DNA of 64,000 bases from Molossus alvarezi (Eukaryota > Chordata > Mammalia > Chiroptera > Molossidae): assembly GCA_037176705.1 (NCBI GenBank), contig CM073890.1, forward strand, positions 92,742,591 to 92,806,590, in the 5' to 3' direction. Position 1 is the stretch's first letter; each line of letters opens with the position of its first letter. The position numbers were made by a program, and so were the translations under genes. The notes under the pieces were generated by a model. The model was not told the DNA's origin and ran no database searches. It was given only the letters and a program-made list of their open reading frames with translations. Shown piece by piece: positions 1 to 10,089 of this stretch.

Positions 1-31
1 TTATTTTAAAGAAAAGCATTCTTTAAAATAA
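1..31. repeat. Perfect short inverted repeat at window edge
   Basis: Two 13-base arms (TTATTTTAAAGAA and its exact reverse complement) flank a 5-base loop, AAGCA. The first arm starts at base 1, so the palindrome may extend outside the window. A perfect AT-rich hairpin of this size could be the centre of a palindromic MITE or a chance AT-rich foldback. I cannot name a family. Confidence 0.7.
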
Positions 32-59
32 AAAAATGATATGATAGGCAGTGCCCTGT

Positions 60-560
60 AGGACGTGGAGATGTGTTCCCAGCCCTCTTCCTCCTTTCCG
101 ATCCTGGAGTAGCCACACTAATTGCTGGGCTAGGAAAAAAATCCCGAATGGCCTAAGCCTGTCGGTGGTGTCCCCAACCCCTTGTCACAGGGATTGGTCT
201 AAGTATGGGCACGTGATGGTCTAAGTATGGGCATGTGACCTAAGACGGTTCAGTCGAGTGAAACACAGGAATCTCCCCCAACCGGTGAGGAAAGCAACCC
301 TTTTATTCCTTCTGGACAGTCTTACGGGTGAATGGGAGGCCCCTGGAGGGAGGCTGGCAGCCATCCCCCCTCTCCACATGGTAGCTCCCTCAGGAGGGAG
401 GAGGCACAGCAGGAGGGCTGAGCCCAGGGGGCTGCAGAGAGATGGAGCCTCGCTCGAACTGCAGTACCGGAATGCTCAAAGACTCGAGCCAGTACATCTT
501 TCCATGGCCTTGTGTTCCGCTACCTAAAAGGAGGGCAGGGGAGGCAAAGCGAGACAGGCA
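60..560. other. Unassigned, moderately GC-rich DNA, possibly an old repeat
   Basis: This stretch is richer in G and C than its surroundings and resembles the body of old mammalian medium-reiteration repeats (a phrase like GGGCATGTGACC is common in them), but I cannot assign a family. It contains a 22-bp tandem duplication (195-216 and 217-238). An 89-codon open frame at 258-527 has no recognisable protein features and I do not call it a gene. Confidence 0.4.
195..238 (+). repeat. 22-bp tandem duplication, two units
   Basis: The unit TGGTCTAAGTATGGGCACGT plus GA is present twice back to back and differs at one position (C or T in CACGTGA/CATGTGA). This is a simple local duplication. The first unit contains an E-box (CACGTG) that the second has lost. 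Confidence 0.9.
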
Positions 561-654
561 GGACGCAAATGTCTGAAGTTTAACACCAGCTCAGAGGGCA
601 GAGTCCAGACTCCTCACTATGCAGTCAGATCTGTGCTAATAAAAAGGATAGAAA

Positions 655-755
655 GAGTAAAATATCTAGCATTCATGGAGGTCTGCCATGCATGAGGCAC
701 TGTTCTTAGCACTTATGTAACTCACCGAAACCTCACAACAACCCTACGACAAAGG
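655..755 (-). mobile_element. MIR SINE fragment, antisense
   Basis: The order of phrases (GAGGCACTGTTCTTAGCACT, then a stretch like CCTCACAACAACCCTA) matches the 3' part of MIR read in reverse. It is an ancient tRNA-derived SINE, heavily diverged, with no TSD visible. Confidence 0.65.
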
Positions 756-764
756 GAGCAGAAA

Positions 765-885
765 ACCTGGATTCTTCTATCTCTGCTGTTTACTGGCTGG
801 TGACTTTGCACACATCTAATCTCTTCGTGTGTCATTTATCTGCCTTAGAGGTTTGTGAGTTTTGAATGAGATAATATGATCTTAA
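765..885 (+). mobile_element. MIR SINE fragment, sense
   Basis: Phrases in MIR order: CTGGATTCTTCTATCTCTGC, GGTGACTTTGCACACATCTA, then a TGAGATAAT-like segment. With the antisense fragment just upstream it forms an inverted pair of diverged MIRs. Confidence 0.55.
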
Positions 886-1014
886 CATCCTGGTGGGTTG
901 GTTTTAAAAAATGACATCTCATATCCTGAAAATTCTCTGTTTTAGGGCAATTACCATCACAGTTATGAAAATATAAACATATACAGTTCTATTTCTTATG
1001 TGAGAAGTTCGTCT

Positions 1015-1270
1015 TTCTCCTCTCTACTTGCCTACGTCCTGCCCTTTCTTCAAAGCCTAGTGCAAGACACACCTGTCCTAGAAGCTCTCCCACACGCACT
1101 GGCTGGTGCTCTGTTTCTTCCGTGGGCTGCCTGTGTCCCGTGATGCCTGTCCCACCCTTTGGCCCTCATCACATGCCACCCTAGTTGCCATTTAATTCTT
1201 GACATCCTGATTCCCCATGAGATTGTAAATTACTAAATGACAGGGACTCTATTCTCTAGCTTGTTATCAC
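1015..1270 (+). mobile_element. L2 LINE 3' end fragment
   Basis: Pyrimidine-rich text with the L2 3' order: CTGCCCTTTCTTCAAAGCCT (recalling the 'cttcaggtctcagctcaaa' zone), GAAGCTCTCCCACACGC, then TGACAGGGACTCTATTCTC. Heavily diverged, so assignment to L2 rather than a related CR1-like LINE is tentative. Confidence 0.5.
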
Positions 1271-1289
1271 ACACTGGGTGACATGATAA

Positions 1290-2530
1290 CTCGGTGTCTT
1301 TGAGAAAATCCTTTTTGCCTTAATTTATCCACATGCTTACTTGCTTGGGAGAGAAGTAGAGAAGCAAAATCATTTTTGGTCAAGGCATGAAAACTAGTTG
1401 TCTTTTGTTTTTGTTGTATTTAGCCATCTGTATACTTGGCTTTTATCTACTTCACCATTGGCTTCTGTTTCCTCCTCCTTCAGCCCCTAGATAATAGAAA
1501 AAAAACCCTACCCAAACAGTAACAACCACAACCAGAAAAAAAAAAAATCTGCCCCCACACTAGAAGTAGCTAGTGGTTCATAATGACAAGCAGAATGCTT
1601 GCAAATGGGAGTACAGGGAGCTGCCCCGAGCTGACTTCTCTCGAGGTATTGAGGATTGATGTGGGAGCAAAGCTGTGGCCGGTGCAGGAGTGGACAGAAC
1701 CGTTTTCTTCTTCTGCAGTACATTCCAGGCTAGTGGTTAAGGGCTAGTGGTTGAGGCCCAGGCCCTGAACACCCATTTTATAAGGTGCTTTGAGTCTCTT
1801 TAAGTTTTGAGTAGGTGCTGGATAAACCCAAGATAGCATTATTCAATCCAGATGGGCACCAGGCCTTCCTTGTTTGCTGTTGTAAGGGCCATTAGCATTT
1901 ATTGAATCTCAGTAGTTGTTCTATGCCTTTTAAGGGAACAGTAACACATGATGCACATGTTGTCATTTCAATTAACATTAAAACGTAAAAATCCCTACAG
2001 TTGCTTATCATCCATATTTTGCTGGTTTCTTTAGTTTCACGAGGTTTGTTGACACTGGATTCAGGATGACTCATTTTCGAAATAGAGAGGGGTGGAGCCT
2101 GCGGAAGTGCCAGTAAAGTGGAAACCAGGGCTTTGCCCTGTTCAGTCTAAGAAGATGAGGCTGTCTTAAATAATAGATAATAACAACAATATACCCCATG
2201 TGTGTACAGTGCTTTATAGTTTTCAAAACACTTTCACATTTTTTATTCTGCCTTGACAGAAAGTCGAATAGTAAACAATCATGATGGGTGATCAATATGA
2301 CGAAGATGCAACACTCTAAGCAGGGCCAGAGCGAATGTGGATGATCTAAGCGGTTAGTGGAAAAGTGTAGAGCTGGTGTCATTTTTCAGTGAGGACACAT
2401 GTCCATTTTCTAATTGCAAGAAAAGGAAACAAAAGCTGCCCACCTGCGTCTGATGCGATCAGAGGGCCAGTTGCATTTCAATACCTTTGGCTTTACGGCA
2501 GGCTCAGAGGTGAAGGATCTCTGTTTTTTA
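1290..2530. other. No gene; mostly unassigned unique DNA
   Basis: No coding or RNA gene is visible. Around 2155-2385 there is faint MIR-like text (CAGTGCTTTATAGTTTTCAA) that could be a diverged MIR3, too weak to call separately. An A-rich tract lies near 1536-1548. Confidence 0.5.
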
Positions 2531-2713
2531 TATCACTGTTATTAACTGTTTTATAAGTATTAAGAGGTTGGTAAAAGTACATTTTAAATTATGGAAAAAG
2601 TAACTGAGATTGTATCTCAGATCTTTGGATGATGAACTGACAATGCAGACAGACACCAATAACAACACTCTCATGTACATGGAAAGAAAAAGTGATACAC
2701 ACACACACACACA

Positions 2714-2839
2714 CGATGGGAAAGGTAGGTTTACAGTTGTTTCTATGAAAAACAATATAATAATTAATAAATAATAGCACAAGAATAAACTCTGTGTTTG
2801 GTATATTCACAACTGTAAACCTACTTTCGTCCTACCCTG
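2714..2839 (+). mobile_element. Tc1/mariner-type MITE, copy 1
   Basis: About 126 bp with near-complementary ends: GGTAGGTTTACAGTTGT on the left and ACAACTGTAAACCTAC on the right, closing on CCTACCCTG. The AT-rich core (TAATAATTAATAAATAATA) matches a second copy at 46616-46743 almost word for word. The left tip is eroded beside a CA repeat and the flanking TA is not clear on that side. Too short to code for a transposase, so it was mobilised in trans. Confidence 0.8.
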
Positions 2840-2840
2840 A

Positions 2841-3180
2841 GTATATATATATTTACACAAACACACAATGGAATACTATTCAGCCATAAAAAGAAGGAAT
2901 TCTTGCCATTGTGACAACGTAAATGAAACTTGAGTGTGTTATGCTAAGTGAAATAAGTCAGATAGAAAAAGACAAATATGTATGAGCTCACTTATATGTG
3001 GAATCTAAAAATAACGGAACTCATAGCAACAGAGGGTAGATGATGGTTGCCAGGGGCAAGGGGGTGAGTGGTGGAAAAGAGGAAAGTGACCAAAGGGTAT
3101 AAATTTCCAGCTATAAGATGAATAAGTTCCAGGGATCTAATGTACGGCATGGTGACTACAGTTAACAATACTGTATTTAT
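2841..3180 (+). mobile_element. L1 LINE 3' end, first part
   Basis: The phrases AATGGAATACTATTCAGCCA, TATGCTAAGTGAAATAAGTC, ACTTATATGTGGAATCTAAA and GATGGTTGCCAGGGGCAAG are the hallmark end of L1 ORF2 and the start of its 3' UTR. The reading frame is broken. The element continues at 3522 after an inserted Tigger1. Its age must exceed that of the inserted transposon. Confidence 0.9.
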
Positions 3181-3181
3181 A

Positions 3182-3519
3182 CAGGCATACCTCATTTTAT
3201 TTCACTTTGCTTTACTAAACTTTGCAGATATTATTTTCATCAACATCGAGGCAAGACCCTTCACTAGCAAAAACATTATGACTTACTGAAGGCTCAGATG
3301 ATGGTTAGCATTTTTTTGCAATGAAATATTTTAAAATAAAGGATTTATATTGTTTTGCAAACAGCATACTATTGCACACAAAATAGACTATTGTGTAGTG
3401 TAAACATAACTTTTATATACACTGGGAAATAAAAAATATTGTGTGACTCACTTTTTTGCGATATTCATGTTATTGCTGTGGTCTGAAACCAAACCCACAA
3501 TATCTCCAAGACGTGTCTG
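3182..3519 (+). mobile_element. Tigger1 DNA transposon, internally deleted, nested in L1
   Basis: The left end TACAGGCATACCTCATTTTA and the right end AATATCTCCAAGACGTGTCT are the terminal inverted repeats of Tigger1 (Tc1/mariner, pogo-like). TA dinucleotides flank both ends (3180-3181 and 3520-3521), the expected target duplication. Near 3235 the text jumps straight from the 5' end to the last codons of the transposase and the 3' UTR (ATCAACATCGAGGCAAGACC), so roughly the whole transposase is deleted. Only 338 bp remain and it cannot code. Confidence 0.92.
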
Positions 3520-3521
3520 TA

Positions 3522-3770
3522 TCTGGAATTTAATTAGAGTGTAGGTCTTGAAAGTTATCACCATAAACACACACACACACACACACAACTATGTGAAAGT
3601 GAGGTGATGGATGTGTTAACTGGCCTTACTATGGTGATCATTTCACAACATATACATATATCAAATCATCACGTTGTACACCTTAAACTTACATAATGAT
3701 ATATACCAATTGTATACATCAACAATGCTGAAAAAACAAAACAAAACTCAAAACAAAACAAGAAGAACAG
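3522..3770 (+). mobile_element. L1 LINE 3' UTR, second part, with A-rich tail
   Basis: Continues the L1 interrupted at 3180: GTAGGTCTTGAAAGTTATCA, GGTGATGGATGTGTTAACTG, ATCACGTTGTACACCTTAAA and a tail of AAAACAAAAC units. A short CA repeat at 3571-3589 has grown inside it. Confidence 0.88.
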
Positions 3771-3784
3771 TGAAAAATCAGCTA

Positions 3785-4000
3785 TCATGTTGAGCACACG
3801 CTGTGTGTTGGGTACCACGCTAGGTGCTTCATGAGCATACTGCTAATTTAATCTCTACCACCATCCAAAGAGCTAGTTACTTTCATTGGTCCCCTCTTAC
3901 AGTTGGGAATACTGAGGTTTAAAGAGATTAAGTAATTTGCCCAAGCCTACTTAGCTAGTAACTGATGGAGTTGGGATTTAGATCCATGCTTCCCAATCTT
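3785..4000 (-). mobile_element. MIR SINE, antisense
   Basis: Reads in reverse as MIR: a GTACCACGCTAGGTGCTTCA zone, then GAGATTAAGTAATTTGCCCA, then TAACTGATGGAGTTGGGATT. About 200 bp, strongly diverged, no TSD left. Confidence 0.8.
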
Positions 4001-4309
4001 AATAAAACTCAGAATGTTTAATTATTGTGCCAAGGTGCGGTGCCAAATGCCAATGGTAAAATTGGTGGAGGAGAGATCTCTAGTAGCTTCCACAGATACC
4101 TGTCAGAATCAGAACTAGGATCAAGTGCCATGGTTCAGTGACCACAGGTCAATAATCCATACACTAAATGAGACACAGGAAGGAAAGAAAATGACAAAGA
4201 ACTTAAATATTGGAAGTACCAGAAAACACAAGTTAAATATCAATGAATTCGTGTTTTTTCTTTTACATTAAAGTAGCATTATTTACATGCATGTTTTAAT
4301 GAGTAGATT

Positions 4310-5060
4310 GTCATGATGATAGCCCTCAGTGAATCAAGCCTCCCGTGTCTATGCTCCTTTGCTATTTCTCCCATCAAGAAGTGAAATCTATTTCTCTACT
4401 CCCTTGAATCTGGGTTAGCCTTGTTCTTTTCTTTTTTTTAATCCTCACCCAAGGATATTTTTCTATGTATCTTCAGATAGAGTGGGAGGGAGAGAGAGAA
4501 AAACATCGATGTGAGAGGGACACATCCACTGGTTCCCTCTCGCATGACCCCAACCAGAGCCGGGGACGAATTGCAACCAAGATACGTGCCCTTGGCCAGA
4601 ATTGAATCCGAAACTCATTGGTCTGCAGGCTGACACTCTACCGCTGAGCCAAACTGGCCAGGGCAACCTTGTTATTTTCTTTGACTGATGAGAATATGGT
4701 GGAAGTGATGTTGTGTGGGTTCCAGAGCTGAGTGGTTAAGAGGCCTTGTGTATCTGCTCTCACTGTCTTAGAACTCTGAGACCACCACACTGTGACAAAA
4801 GTCCATTTTAGCCTGTGAGAGGCTACAGACTGGGGAATAGACTGGGATAGACTAAGGTCCCTACTAACAGCTAGCATGAACGCAAGATGTGAATCAGACA
4901 ATCTTGGACCCTTTAGTCTCAGTCAAACCACCAGTAGATGATGGCAGTCTCATGAATGATCCCAGGCAAGACCAGCAGAACTGCCCAAATTGGCAACACA
5001 CAGAATCATGAACATTAACAAACTCCTGTGGTGTTAAACGACTATATTTTGGAGCAGTTG
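4310..5060 (+). mobile_element. MLT1-like LTR of a MaLR retrotransposon, split by a SINE
   Basis: Text such as TGACTGATGAGAATATGGTG, AGACCAGCAGAACTGCCCAA and CACACAGAATCATGAACATT follows the order of the older MLT1 LTRs. The element is interrupted at 4432-4664 by a VES SINE. No internal sequence follows, so it is a solo LTR or a fragment. Ends are approximate. It is an ancient non-coding relic. Confidence 0.65.
4417..4679 (-). mobile_element. VES SINE (full length) with TSD
   Basis: The tRNA-derived SINE itself spans 4432-4664 and reads on the minus strand from GCCCTGGCCAGTTTGGCTCA through the GA-rich (plus-strand) body to AGGATT and a poly-A tail. The flanks AGCCTTGTTCTTTTC (4417-4431) and AACCTTGTTATTTTC (4665-4679) are the TSD with two mismatches. 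It inserted into the MLT1-like LTR. Confidence 0.93.
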
Positions 5061-5154
5061 TTATGCAACAAGGTAAGAGTTTTGGTAATCTTAATCATAC
5101 TTTGAATTATGTAACATTTTCCAGCTATTTTCTTAGAAATCTTCAGGTATGCTG

Positions 5155-5235
5155 TCTGAGGTGGAGAGTGATTGGCTCAAGGCCACACAGCGAGAGAGCA
5201 GAGCTGGTATTCAAACCTAGGTCTTGATACTAGGT
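5155..5235 (-). mobile_element. MIR core fragment, antisense
   Basis: TGGCTCAAGGCCACACAGCG followed by GAGCTGGTATTCAAACCTAG is the MIR core in reverse. Only the middle of the SINE is left. Confidence 0.65.
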
Positions 5236-5239
5236 GTCA

Positions 5240-6375
5240 AACGCTGGAGTATAAACTCCAATACTCTTTATTTCCTTTGATTAAATGAATCAATAGTGTT
5301 GGTTCATTTGAAAGTTGACTTAATTATGTCTTTAATAGATTTGGATGATAGGTCTCAAGTACAACTATCAGTAGGTATCATTTACATGTCTCATAAAGGT
5401 GCACGCGGATGATCTGTGTGGCCTCTGAACTTGAGTGCGCTGAAATCATCCATGGCTTTTCTTTTTAATATACAGCCCGGCTCATGACTTCATTGCTTAC
5501 ACTGGCTGTTACTTCCCAGTAAGGCATAATTATTAGGAAGTTACTTCTCTTTCCATTTAGGATTTCTTGAAGTAACAAAAAGAAATTTCATTTGGAAAGT
5601 TCAATGCAAACCAAGTTAACCATTTAAAAGTACTGTACAACGTTCCTGGAGTGTTATCTTGCAGTTCCACAGGGACCACTCTGTGGACTTGTTTCAAAAT
5701 CAAAGCAAAAGCAAGACAAACCCAGTCTGCACTTGGCTTCTCCGGAGATAGAATCTTTAACTTTTATCCAACTTAACACTCATTTCTAGCTGTGATTGAA
5801 CACCAAGGGCTTTGTGTTTTGTTTTTAAACATCCTAGGTTATTAAATTTTGTATGTTTTTTTGTTGTCAGGAAAGAGAAGCTGTCATTTTCCTTTAAAAT
5901 AAATCATAAAACAACTGCCAAAAGTATGAGGAAAGGCTTCTCAAGCAGCATCTCACACCTAAATGGGAAAGAGAAAGGTCCCTGAAAGGCACATACAGCT
6001 TCACCTCTGGCCAAGCTGGGTGTTGTTGTGACTGTACAGGGTGGGCGGTTGCTTCTGGAAAATGGAAGAGATTTGTAGACCTGTTTGCTATTAACTTAAG
6101 CCTCTGCGTGTGTGCAGGGAGACTTGTTTGATTTGAACAGGTATGCACTTGTTTTAACTATGAAGTGACACAAAATCAATAGAAATTAGAACTAGTGATA
6201 ATCTTATAATCTGCCTTTTCACCAAATTGAACCCTGTAGTATTGGTTGACAGAATTTTTCCCAATAATTTTGCACATTTAAACACTTGCATATTTTCCCG
6301 GTTTACTGAAGTAGGGTGAATGTCTTTTCCTAGCAACTCAAAACGGCATTTGGTGCGTAAAGCCAATTATTTAAA
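5240..6375. other. No gene; unique DNA
   Basis: No recognisable gene or repeat. Two short minus-strand open frames (5894-6148, 6154-6366) show no domain, signal peptide or codon structure that would support a gene. Confidence 0.5.
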
Positions 6376-6379
6376 CATG

Positions 6380-7130
6380 CTCTAGATAGATCGCATAACA
6401 CGTAATATTCAAGTGCCGCCTAATGTTTTTCCCTTGTCTTCAAAAAAGCTACCTAAAAAAATTTCATTGTTCTCCTGCGATTATGCAAATGAGCAAAGAT
6501 GCAGGCTTTAGCTCTCCAGATCCTGTTTATTACGTGATGGTAGAGAATATGAAGATTTAAAAAAAATGTCCAGTGTCTTTTTGTTTCTAATTTTCTTTCT
6601 GTTCATGTCACTGTAAATTTCAATGTCATATTCCTGCACGTCGCTGCCCCTAATCTGACAGTGTCAGAGGATCTATCTTCATTTTCTCACTCGTTTCATA
6701 ATCTAATCCTCAGCTCTAACATGCAATTAGTGCCCTCTTCGCCCCCTGCATACCAAACAGGCCGACTGCTACAGCTTTCCCTGTGCAATCCGTTTAGCGA
6801 GGCTGCCCGTAATGAATATGTACATTTAGAAGACCTCAGCGCAGAGGGTCACAGGCAATCAACCTTGAATTCAATTATGCGAGTCAAGGTTAATGACTCA
6901 CTGCAGTGGTCAGAGGCATTCAGAATCCTGCAGATTAAATCAGCCTGTCAGAGCTGACAATGTAGAAAGGACCGAATTACTTGTGTGAGAAACAGGGAAT
7001 CGTGCAAAGATAAAATGGTGTCAGTCCTCAACGAAGATTACATGGAGTTCTCTGTGGCAAATCAGATTGTAAATCTCCTTTGGACCTGCAATATGATTAG
7101 TCTACATAAAGATGTTTCTAGATTGTAATA
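6380..7130. promoter_or_regulatory. Candidate conserved non-coding element (enhancer-like)
   Basis: A unique block without repeat sequence that keeps scattered CpGs in an AT-rich setting and is dense in transcription-factor-like words. These include an octamer ATGCAAAT (6483-6490), a TGACTCA site (6894-6900), several TAAT/ATTA homeodomain cores (ATGCAATTAG, CGTAATGAAT, CAATTATGCG), and an inverted pair AACCTTGA (6861-6868) / TCAAGGTT (6884-6891). A 98-codon open frame (6661-6957) crosses it, but I see no protein signature and prefer the regulatory reading. Conservation is inferred, not measured. Confidence 0.45.
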
Positions 7131-7930
7131 CGGAGCCACTAATAAGACCTCCTGAACTCTACCCTCACTAGGTAACTTCGTTTTTTACCTCATCATTAAC
7201 ATCTTCTGATTGTTCCTTGTAAAAAATGAAATTATTATTTTTTAGTTATAGGCATGAAGTGTGCTCTGTGTGATCTTTTACAACACAACCCAACATTTAA
7301 TTGGTAGAAAAAATTAAAATTTTATACTATATTTAATACTACATTTTCCCTTAGTTTTCTTTTAAGCCCTTGTCTTGATAAAAACAGACCATAGCTAGCA
7401 GGGAAAAAAATCAGAAATAGGTTAAAAACAATGTTGCTCATAAAAACAGGTATCTTATGATTTAAAATAAATATAGAGTCCATGAATATTAAAATTTTGT
7501 TATAATTTATTTACAGAACAAATATAAATTTTATTGGAATTTGCTCCAGAGACTAGCTAGTCTTTTTGTGTGCTGAAATATGCATGTATTTCCCGAACTC
7601 ATGCGAGAGAGAAACTTCCCTCTTCCCTTCCATATTCTCTCTAGATCAGTCACTGATGTAGGCTCATTTCTAGGTGGAGAATCCCTGACCTGGGATTGAT
7701 CATCAGCAACACATTTCTTGCTCATTAAAAAAGAATGTTCGTACAATTGCATTTCTCTAAATGACAATATGTGCTTTAAGTTAGGTTTCACTAAGATTTT
7801 TATGATTTTCAATGATACGTTAAATCCAATAGGAACGTTGTTCTTCCCTCATTCCATTTTCTTTCCCTTCGTTTCTCTGCACCTCTCTTTCTTTCTATAT
7901 TATTTGAGCACATATTACAAGTCTTGCATG
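7130..7930. other. No gene; AT-rich unique DNA
   Basis: AT-rich sequence without a recognisable gene, RNA or repeat family. Opposed short open frames at 7531-7812 (minus) and 7718-7936 (plus) overlap and look like chance. Confidence 0.5.
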
Positions 7931-7934
7931 TGTT

Positions 7935-8345
7935 AATGCAGGATCAAGGATAGGTTGTTTTAATCTATGAGGAGCTCACAGTTAAGTGAAGGAAGAGGGA
8001 TGTGACCAGCTAACTGGGTAATACAGTATGGTGAGTGTTACACTAGAGGAATATGTAAAATATTATGCTGGGCCCTGAGTGGCCACAGATTCACCCTGTG
8101 TGAGTGAGCATGTCAGGGCATGGAGGTGGTGTGGTAGGACTTAGGGCTCAAGCAGCAAGGAAGACTTCACAGAGAAGGGAATAGTTGAGTTGAGTTTTGA
8201 AGGATAAATAGGAGTTTTCTAGGCAGACCAGTGGAAAAAGACCTCCTAGGCCTGGAGAACAACATGGGCAAATGTGCAAGGTGTGTTTGGGATGGCAGCA
8301 AGTGATGTGAGCTGACCAAGGCACACGGAGAGCAGCAGAAGACAA
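7935..8345 (-). mobile_element. L2-like LINE fragment, antisense
   Basis: The order GAGCTCACAGTTAAGTGAAG, GGAAGACTTCACAGAGAAGG, GAGTTGAGTTTTGAAGGATA and GGGCAAATGTGCAAGGTGTG matches the reversed L2 3' region (the repeated 'gaaggcctc..gaggtgacatttgagctgag' theme). Diverged; family assignment is by phrase order only. Confidence 0.6.
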
Positions 8346-8349
8346 AGAG

Positions 8350-9295
8350 AAAGGCCATCTGGGGCCTCATGGTGCCTCATGCACTAGTATCAGTACACCT
8401 CTTGGCAAATCTTGTCATAAAGGAAGACTTCTTATCCAAACCAAATCATATCCCTCTCTCCCATTGATCTTTTCAACATGTCTGAGTACTTAACACTGGA
8501 CTTGCTAATGCAGGCTTGTAGTGCTTGTTGTTTTACACTCACAGGGAAGTGCAGAAGAGGACTGCTACCCAGCTTCATATGGGAAGAGAACAGATGGTGG
8601 GGGGAGGATCCACGGTTCTGCTTCTACGTCTTCACTTTGGGGACCCATGGGGGACTAGCCTTGTGCCAACCAGAACACCGAGAAATGTTTATGTGTTAAG
8701 CAAAGGGCTTTCTTGGTGTGTTTTAGCCCCCAAAGTGAATATACATTCTATGAGCCTGGCCTCCCACCATTTCCTACGACTAGCCATGGCCTGTTTTCTC
8801 TGCCCCTCTTTTCTGCCTAGATACTGACTTCAGGTCTTGAGTTCTCATTCTTGGGGTGACCTTCCCAAGGCATGGAGCCAACTATGAACTTGTCTACTTC
8901 TGGCCTCTTAGCACTAGTTGCCTAGAACATGAACTTGGCTGATAACAAGGGCTGAAGTGGTCCCCTTTCTCCTTTGATTTTTGTCTCAATTACTGCGAGG
9001 GTTTTTGTTTAACCTACCCACTTAAAGCTTGACCCCTTAGCATGGCCCATACTGCTTTGTGGGATTGGGCCCAGGTTTCTTTTATTCAGTGATTTTTATT
9101 GCCAGTGGGGAGAAGGGAGGCTTGGAAATATGTGGGAAAATTTTTTGACTTAATGACTGGAAGTGCTAGGGAGACTTCTGTCCTGTGATGGACAGAACAG
9201 TCACGCAATGAAATGAGGATTGTGCACCTAATTTTGATAGAGTAAACTTTCTCCTACATTAGAGTCCTCACACATGAAGGTGCTCTAACTGGAAG
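8350..9295. other. No gene; unique DNA
   Basis: No recognisable element. Two overlapping plus-strand frames (8478-8699 and 8525-8827) lie here in different phases and show no family resemblance. Confidence 0.5.
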
Positions 9296-9299
9296 ACAT

Positions 9300-9562
9300 T
9301 TCCTCCTATCTAACAATTCTTCCTTTTGTAGGTGACAACTTTATATAATGTTGATGTTCACGCCTCCAATATTATCACTGTACAGCCCCCTTCTCACTGC
9401 CTTCCTAGTATGTATTTGTGATTACGTTTTTTTTTTTTTAAATGTATTGTTAGACTCTTAAGTCCACGAGAGCAGAGACTTTTGTCTAACTTTTTACCAT
9501 TTAGCATCGAGAACAGTCATTAACACACACTGGGCACTCAGTAACTATTTGCTAAATGATTC
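9300..9562 (+). mobile_element. L2 LINE 3' end
   Basis: The order ACTCTTAAGTCCACGAGAGC, AGAGACTTTTGTCTAAC, GAACAGTCATTAACACACAC and GGGCACTCAGTAACTATTTG is the typical end of L2. A T-run (9427-9439) interrupts it. Confidence 0.75.
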
Positions 9563-9573
9563 TTCTGCTCTAG

Positions 9574-9763
9574 GCAGGGTTTTCAGATTTAGCAAATAAA
9601 AGTATAGGACATTCAGTTAAATTTGAGTTCAGATAAACAATGAGAAAATTAAAAAATATATGTTGTAAATATTGCATGGGACATACTTATACTAAAAAAT
9701 GATTCATTGGTTAAATTCAAATTTAACTGAGCATCCTGTATTTCATTTGGCCAACTTAATCTA
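9574..9763. mobile_element. MER53-like palindromic DNA transposon
   Basis: A long imperfect palindrome. The left arm contains CAGATTTAGCAAATAAAAGT, AGGACATTCAGTTAAATTTG and CAGATAAACAATGAG. The right arm holds their complements (CTAAAAAATGATTCATTGGT, AAATTTAACTGAGCATCCTG, TTTCATTTGGCCAACTT), around a centre near GCATGGGACATACTTATACT. This organisation and text match MER53, a small non-autonomous DNA element of placental mammals. No coding capacity. Confidence 0.75.
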
Positions 9764-9839
9764 TCAATAGCTTGAAGACAGGTACCATGTATTATCATGC
9801 ATCTCTTTGTTCTTTCCACTGACTCAATTAGTGCCTTGT

Positions 9840-10088
9840 AAGAAGTATGCACTTGCCCTTCCCAGATGGCTCAGTTGGTTGGAGTGTTGTCCCATATACC
9901 AAAAAGTTGTGGGTTCAATTCCTGATTAGGGCACATACCTAAGTTGTGTGTTTGATCCCCCAATGGGTTATGTATGGGAGGCAACTAACCAATATTTCTC
10001 TCTCACATCCATGTTTCTCTCTCTCACTCTCTTTCAAATCAATAAAAAACATATCCTTAGGTGGGGATTAAAAAAGGAAGTGTGTACT
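9840..10088 (+). mobile_element. VES SINE (older subfamily) with TSD
   Basis: Body about 9854-10074. A box region TGGCTCAGTTGGTTGGAG, B box GGGTTCAATTCC, a (TCTC)-rich body, then CAATAAAAAACATATCCTTA and an A tail. Flanks AAGAAGTATGCACT and AGGAAGTGTGTACT form a TSD with a few mismatches, which fits an older insertion than the 39-40 kb copies. The subfamily has the CCATATACCAAAAAG anticodon-stem variant. Confidence 0.9.
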
Positions 10089-10089
10089 C

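Noticed and set aside
258..527. 89-codon open frame
   Set aside because: GC-rich DNA gives chance frames. No domain, no supporting context, and a tandem duplication lies just upstream.
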